This document shows positions 60,643 to 64,000 of a DNA stretch of 64,000 nucleotides, in pieces. The stretch's first letter is position 1, and each line of letters begins with the position of its first letter. The DNA is taken from contig NZ_QRCT01000050.1 in NCBI RefSeq assembly GCF_003363435.1, forward strand, positions 186,001 through 250,000, read 5' to 3'. The notes beneath the pieces are model-generated. The model was given only the letters and a program-made list of their open reading frames with translations, ran no database searches and had not been told where the DNA came from. This DNA comes from Anaerosacchariphilus polymeriproducens (lineage in GTDB: Bacteria > Bacillota > Clostridia > Lachnospirales > Lachnospiraceae). A program made the position numbers and the translations under genes.

Positions 60643-62759
60643 GTATAAAAGAATTGGAATATCGTATCGATTCAGTCGATATTATGGACCATGAATGCAT
60701 TATCAAAGGCTGGGCAGCTTATGAAAATGACCTGACTATAAAAGTCTTTGAAGATGAAAAAGAGGAATTAATAAGCAGGGTGGTTTTTTCTATAAGAAGA
60801 GATGTATTAAAAATGTTTCCCAATGAAAATATTAATCCAAAGTGTGGATTTACCATTTATGTGAAACAGGAATCAGCAACCTATTTACAACTTGCATTTT
60901 TAGAAGAGGACAAAAAAGCAGTTGAAAAAATCAATTTAATTGCTGCCAGACAAGGGCAGAAATACGCAGGATCTAATTATTTGCAAAAAGGAATCCGATA
61001 TTTAAGGAAGAATGGTCCCATTGAATTAATTAAGAAAATTAATTATAAGTTATTTTCTCCAGGGGGACGTGTAGTCAATTATGAAAAATGGATGAAAAAA
61101 GTTGTACCATCTAAAGAAGAGCTTGAGAGACAAAAGAAAGAGATATTTGCATATCAGCCTAAATTTAGTTTTGTGATACCACTTTATCAAACGCCAATAC
61201 ATTTTTTGAATGCATTAATTAAGTCGATACAAGAACAGACTTATACGAATTGGGAAATATGTTTTTCAGATGGTAGTGGACTTGATTCGCCTTTGACCGG
61301 ATTTTTAGAAGAGAAAACGAAACAGGATGACCGTATTCAATTTGTAAAAAATGATATGCCTTTAAAAATCTCTGAGAATACCAATGAGGCTATCAAGATT
61401 GCGACAGGAGATTTTGTTGCATTTGCAGATCATGATGATTTGCTGACACCGGATGCATTATATGAATGTGTGAAAGCGTTAAATACAGATAAAAATATAG
61501 AGTTGCTTTATTCAGATGAAGATAAAGTTACTATGGATGGGAAGCATTATTTTCAGCCACATTTTAAGTCAGATTTTAATTTAGATTTATTAAGAAGTAT
61601 GAATTATATTTGTCATTTGTTTGTAGCAAAGAGAAACATAGTAGAACAGGCAGGGTTGTTAAAACCAAAGTTTGATGGGGCTCAGGATTATGATTTTGTA
61701 TTGCGTTGTGTTGAACTCAGTCAAAATATTTATCACATACCTAAAATTTTATATCATTGGCGTTCCCATGCAGAATCAACAGCAGAAAATCCGGAAAGTA
61801 AAATGTATGCGTTTGAGGCAGGAAAAAATGCAGTTCAGGCACATCTTGACCGCCTGGGAATCAAAGCAAAGGTTGAGATGGGGCAATATTTAGGTCTGTA
61901 TAGAACAAAGTATATACTAGAAGAAAAGCCTTTGATTTCAATTTTAATTCCTAACAAAGATCATATAGATGATTTGGAAAAATGTATTAAGTCAATTGAA
62001 GAAAAATCTACTTATAAAAACTTAGAATATATCATAATAGAAAATAATAGTGAAAATGAGGAAACCTTTGTTTTTTATGATGGCTTAAAGAAAACAAATC
62101 CAAAAGTAAGAATCGTTACTTATGAAGGAGATTTTAACTATTCAAAAATAAATAATTTCGGCGTTACGTTTGCATCCGGCGAGTATTTACTGTTTTTAAA
62201 TAATGATACTCAGATAATTAACGAAGATTGTTTGGAAGAAATGCTGGGATTTGCTATGAGGAAAGACGTTGGGATTGTTGGAGCCAGATTATATTATGAA
62301 GATGATACCATTCAGCACGCAGGTGTAGTGATTGGATTTGGAGGAATTGCTGGTCATACATTTATTGGGTTTGACAGAGAAAGTAATGGTTATTTTTCAA
62401 GAATTATTTGTAGTCAGGATTATAGTGCAGTGACAGCAGCCTGCATGATGACCAAAAAATCTGTATTCCAAGCGGTTGGTGGCTTTACAGAAGAATTGGC
62501 AGTTGCTTTTAATGATGTAGATTTGTGTCTTAAAGTCAGAAAATCAGGAAAACTAGTGGTGTATACTCCATTTGCAGAATTATATCATTTTGAATCAAAG
62601 TCCAGAGGGCAGGAAGATTCGGAAGAAAAAATTGCCAGATTTCAAAGTGAAATTGAATTATTTGAAGAACGATGGCCTGAGATATTAAAAAATGGAGATC
62701 CATATTACAATCCAAATCTGGCTCTTCAAAAATCTGATTTCTCATTAAGACCACTTTGA
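60639..62759 (+). CDS. Dual-domain GT2 glycosyltransferase
   Basis: A 706-residue protein with an N-terminal beta domain (about residues 1-95, VDIMDHECIIKGWAAYEN), then two GT2 domains. The first begins near 175 (FSFVIPLYQTPIHFL, with FADHDD near 265) and the second near 434 (ISILIPNKDHIDDL, with NNDTQ near 522). Each has the usual C-terminal HWRSHAES or FNDVDLCLKVR segment. Such tandem GT2 proteins usually add two different residues and can build a repeating disaccharide. It is coupled to the kinase/GT2 gene by an ATGA overlap. Confidence 0.92.
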   Translation: MSIKELEYRIDSVDIMDHECIIKGWAAYENDLTIKVFEDEKEELISRVVFSIRRDVLKMFPNENINPKCGFTIYVKQESATYLQLAFLEEDKKAVEKINLIAARQGQKYAGSNYLQKGIRYLRKNGPIELIKKINYKLFSPGGRVVNYEKWMKKVVPSKEELERQKKEIFAYQPKFSFVIPLYQTPIHFLNALIKSIQEQTYTNWEICFSDGSGLDSPLTGFLEEKTKQDDRIQFVKNDMPLKISENTNEAIKIATGDFVAFADHDDLLTPDALYECVKALNTDKNIELLYSDEDKVTMDGKHYFQPHFKSDFNLDLLRSMNYICHLFVAKRNIVEQAGLLKPKFDGAQDYDFVLRCVELSQNIYHIPKILYHWRSHAESTAENPESKMYAFEAGKNAVQAHLDRLGIKAKVEMGQYLGLYRTKYILEEKPLISILIPNKDHIDDLEKCIKSIEEKSTYKNLEYIIIENNSENEETFVFYDGLKKTNPKVRIVTYEGDFNYSKINNFGVTFASGEYLLFLNNDTQIINEDCLEEMLGFAMRKDVGIVGARLYYEDDTIQHAGVVIGFGGIAGHTFIGFDRESNGYFSRIICSQDYSAVTAACMMTKKSVFQAVGGFTEELAVAFNDVDLCLKVRKSGKLVVYTPFAELYHFESKSRGQEDSEEKIARFQSEIELFEERWPEILKNGDPYYNPNLALQKSDFSLRPL

Positions 62760-62773
62760 GTTGACTGTGTGTC

Positions 62774-62802
62774 TTGAAATTATAGAAACAGAGTGTTAAA
62801 AT
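62774..62802 (+). promoter_or_regulatory. Promoter before the zinc-ribbon gene
   Basis: TTGAAA at 62774-62779 and TAAAAT at 62797-62802, spacer 17, with TGT directly before the -10. It starts 15 bases after the preceding stop and so marks a new transcript for the small protein and the last GT2. Confidence 0.78.
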
Positions 62803-62856
62803 AGAAAAGATTTATCATGAGGGGGAAAATGATGAAAGAGAACAAGGGGTGCTTAT

Positions 62857-63054
62857 ATGATGAAAGTATATATTTGTCCACGATGTGGATGGGTAAGAGA
62901 AGTTTCAAGAAGAAAAGAGGTCGAATGCCATAAATGTGGACTGCCTCAAATGACACTTACGGATATGTTATATGAAAACTTTATTGAGCTAAATAAAGAA
63001 GAGAGACAGGCATTTGCAGAACAATGGATGAAAGAACATGGAAAAGTCGAATAA
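62857..63054 (+). CDS. Small zinc-ribbon protein
   Basis: A 65-residue protein with two CxxC knuckles: C8-C11 in ICPRCGW and C24-C27 in CHKCGL, a rubredoxin/zinc-ribbon pattern. The acidic helical second half (LYENFIELNKEERQAFAEQWMKEHG) looks like a protein-interaction helix. AAGGGG lies seven bases before the ATG; a second ATG at 62860 is possible. It overlaps the downstream GT2 gene by 17 bases, so the two are coupled. I do not recognise a family function; regulation or assembly of the glycosyltransferase is a guess. Confidence 0.75.
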   Translation: MMKVYICPRCGWVREVSRRKEVECHKCGLPQMTLTDMLYENFIELNKEERQAFAEQWMKEHGKVE

Positions 63055-64000
63055 GAACCAGAAAAAAAGTGAATACGGTATAGAATGGGGTAGGTTGTTT
63101 CGACGCCTATCTCCTTATAATGTAAAAAAAGGTTTAAAATATCTTTCCCATTATGGTTTAAAAGGATTTTGGGTTAAACTAAATGAACGATTTCAGATAG
63201 AAGAAATACCCTATGAGTCATGGATCGTCAAACATTTGCCCAGTGAAGAAGAATTAAAAAAACAGGAAAAGACTACTTTTGACTCCAACCCTTATATTAG
63301 TGTAGTAGTTCCTGCTTTTGAGACTCCGGAAAATTTTTTAAGAGAACTTATTGAATGCATGCAAAAACAGTCATATAGGAACTGGGAATTGTGCATTGCT
63401 GATGCAAGTATTGCAAAAGATGTGGAAAACGTAGTAAAATCATATCATGATGAAAGAATTAAATATAAACGGTTAGAAGAAAATGCAGGAATATCTGAAA
63501 ATACGAATCGTGCGATAGAGATGGCGGAAGGAGAATTTATTGGATTATTGGATCATGATGATTTACTGGCCTTTGACTCCATGTATCAGATAGCCAAAGT
63601 AATCGATGAGAATATAGAGGTTGATGTAATATATTCAGATGAAGACAAAATATCAGAAGATTCAAAAGAACATTTCAGACCACATTTCAAGCCGGATTTC
63701 AATTTAGATTTGTTACGTTCCAACAATTACATCTGCCATTTTTTTGTAGTAAGAAAATCTTTGGCAGCACAAGTAGGGGGAATCCGACAAGAATTTGATG
63801 GGGCACAAGATTATGATTTCATTTTCCGTTGTATTGAAAATGCCAGATTAATAAAACATATTCCCAGAATACTATATCACTGGAGAGTTCACAAAAATTC
63901 AACGGCAGAGAATCCCGCCAGCAAAATGTATGCATATGAAGCAGGCAAGCGAGCCATAGAAGAGCATTTAATGAGACAAGGTGTTGAAGGAAACGTATGT
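63038..64000 (+). CDS. GT2 family glycosyltransferase (3'-truncated by window)
   Basis: The frame opens at ATG 63038, inside the end of the zinc-ribbon gene, and stays open for 321 codons to the window edge. After a basic N-terminus it has the GT2 domain from about residue 88 (ISVVVPAFETPENFL), LLDHDDLL near 170, VIYSDEDKIS and the HFKPDFNLDLLRSNNYICHF segment, closely matching the first GT2 domain of the 706-residue protein upstream. By analogy a second GT2 domain probably lies beyond the window. A paralogue made by duplication is likely. Confidence 0.92.
   Translation, partial: MEKSNKNQKKSEYGIEWGRLFRRLSPYNVKKGLKYLSHYGLKGFWVKLNERFQIEEIPYESWIVKHLPSEEELKKQEKTTFDSNPYISVVVPAFETPENFLRELIECMQKQSYRNWELCIADASIAKDVENVVKSYHDERIKYKRLEENAGISENTNRAIEMAEGEFIGLLDHDDLLAFDSMYQIAKVIDENIEVDVIYSDEDKISEDSKEHFRPHFKPDFNLDLLRSNNYICHFFVVRKSLAAQVGGIRQEFDGAQDYDFIFRCIENARLIKHIPRILYHWRVHKNSTAENPASKMYAYEAGKRAIEEHLMRQGVEGNVC

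Noticed and set aside
62829-62933. 34-codon ORF overlapping the zinc-ribbon gene
   Set aside because: It has a fair ribosome site (GAGGGGG) but no recognisable product and is out of frame with the CxxC protein; mentioned only as a possible leader.

Overview
The window is AT-rich DNA coding mainly on the plus strand. It has Shine-Dalgarno sites of the AAGGAGG type, sigma-A promoters that are often of the extended TGn -10 kind, and occasional GTG and TTG starts. Teichoic-acid-type enzymes, an L,D-transpeptidase, SH3/fibronectin-decorated wall hydrolases and LicD, DHHW, DUF2142 and DUF6056-like proteins point to a low-GC Gram-positive bacterium of class Clostridia, probably a Lachnospiraceae gut commensal. 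The family is inferred from gene content; no rRNA, tRNA, insertion sequence or CRISPR array was seen.

Bases 1-39,255 form one very large cell-surface polysaccharide locus. The first 16 kb look like teichoic-acid synthesis. There are five CDP-glycerol glycerophosphotransferase-family proteins, a TagD glycerol-3-phosphate cytidylyltransferase, a TagGH-like ABC exporter, a WbaP-type initiating sugar transferase, a GT4 and an O-antigen ligase/polymerase. Next come a Wzz-like protein and a tail-less CpsD/CapB-like ATPase (16.0-17.5 kb). An amino-sugar block follows (17.5-23.8 kb): PglE-like aminotransferase, PglC-like phosphosugar transferase, PIG-L deacetylase, LpxD-like acyltransferase, FkbH-like HAD protein, VOC protein, ACP and PglD-like acetyltransferase. 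The PglF-like dehydratase that would start this pathway sits at 36.2 kb. A LicD/IspD-like/SDR trio follows (23.8-26.5 kb), then two GT2s and a Wzy-like polymerase, an FdtA/FdtC/FdtB-like dTDP-3-acylamino-sugar cassette (29.7-32.1 kb), a Wzx flippase, an MBOAT/DHHW O-acetylation pair, PglF, and a second membrane acyltransferase before a strong terminator.

Bases 39.3-47.4 kb are a cell-wall remodelling island. A minus-strand YkuD L,D-transpeptidase is divergent from three plus-strand genes: an SH3-rich glucosaminidase, a membrane cohesin/cadherin-like protein, and a fibronectin-rich amidase. Bases 47.4-51.3 kb are a minus-strand operon of two polytopic, possibly GT-C-like proteins (DUF2142, DUF6056-like) and a small membrane protein. 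Bases 51.6-54.3 kb hold two tandem paralogues that look like M16 peptidases without the zinc motif, each with its own terminator.

Bases 54.4-64.0 kb are a second glycan-export system. It has Wzm, Wzt with a C-terminal carbohydrate-binding-like domain, a methyltransferase, a fusion of a kinase-like domain with two GT2 domains, another double GT2, a small zinc-ribbon protein, and a GT2 cut by the window end. Its layout resembles chain-end-capped O-antigen systems (WbdD/Wzt), which is not what one expects in a Gram-positive. The window thus holds three export routes (TagGH-like, Wzx/Wzy, Wzm/Wzt) and an apparent ACP-dependent sugar-acylation route, which I rate as its most novel content.
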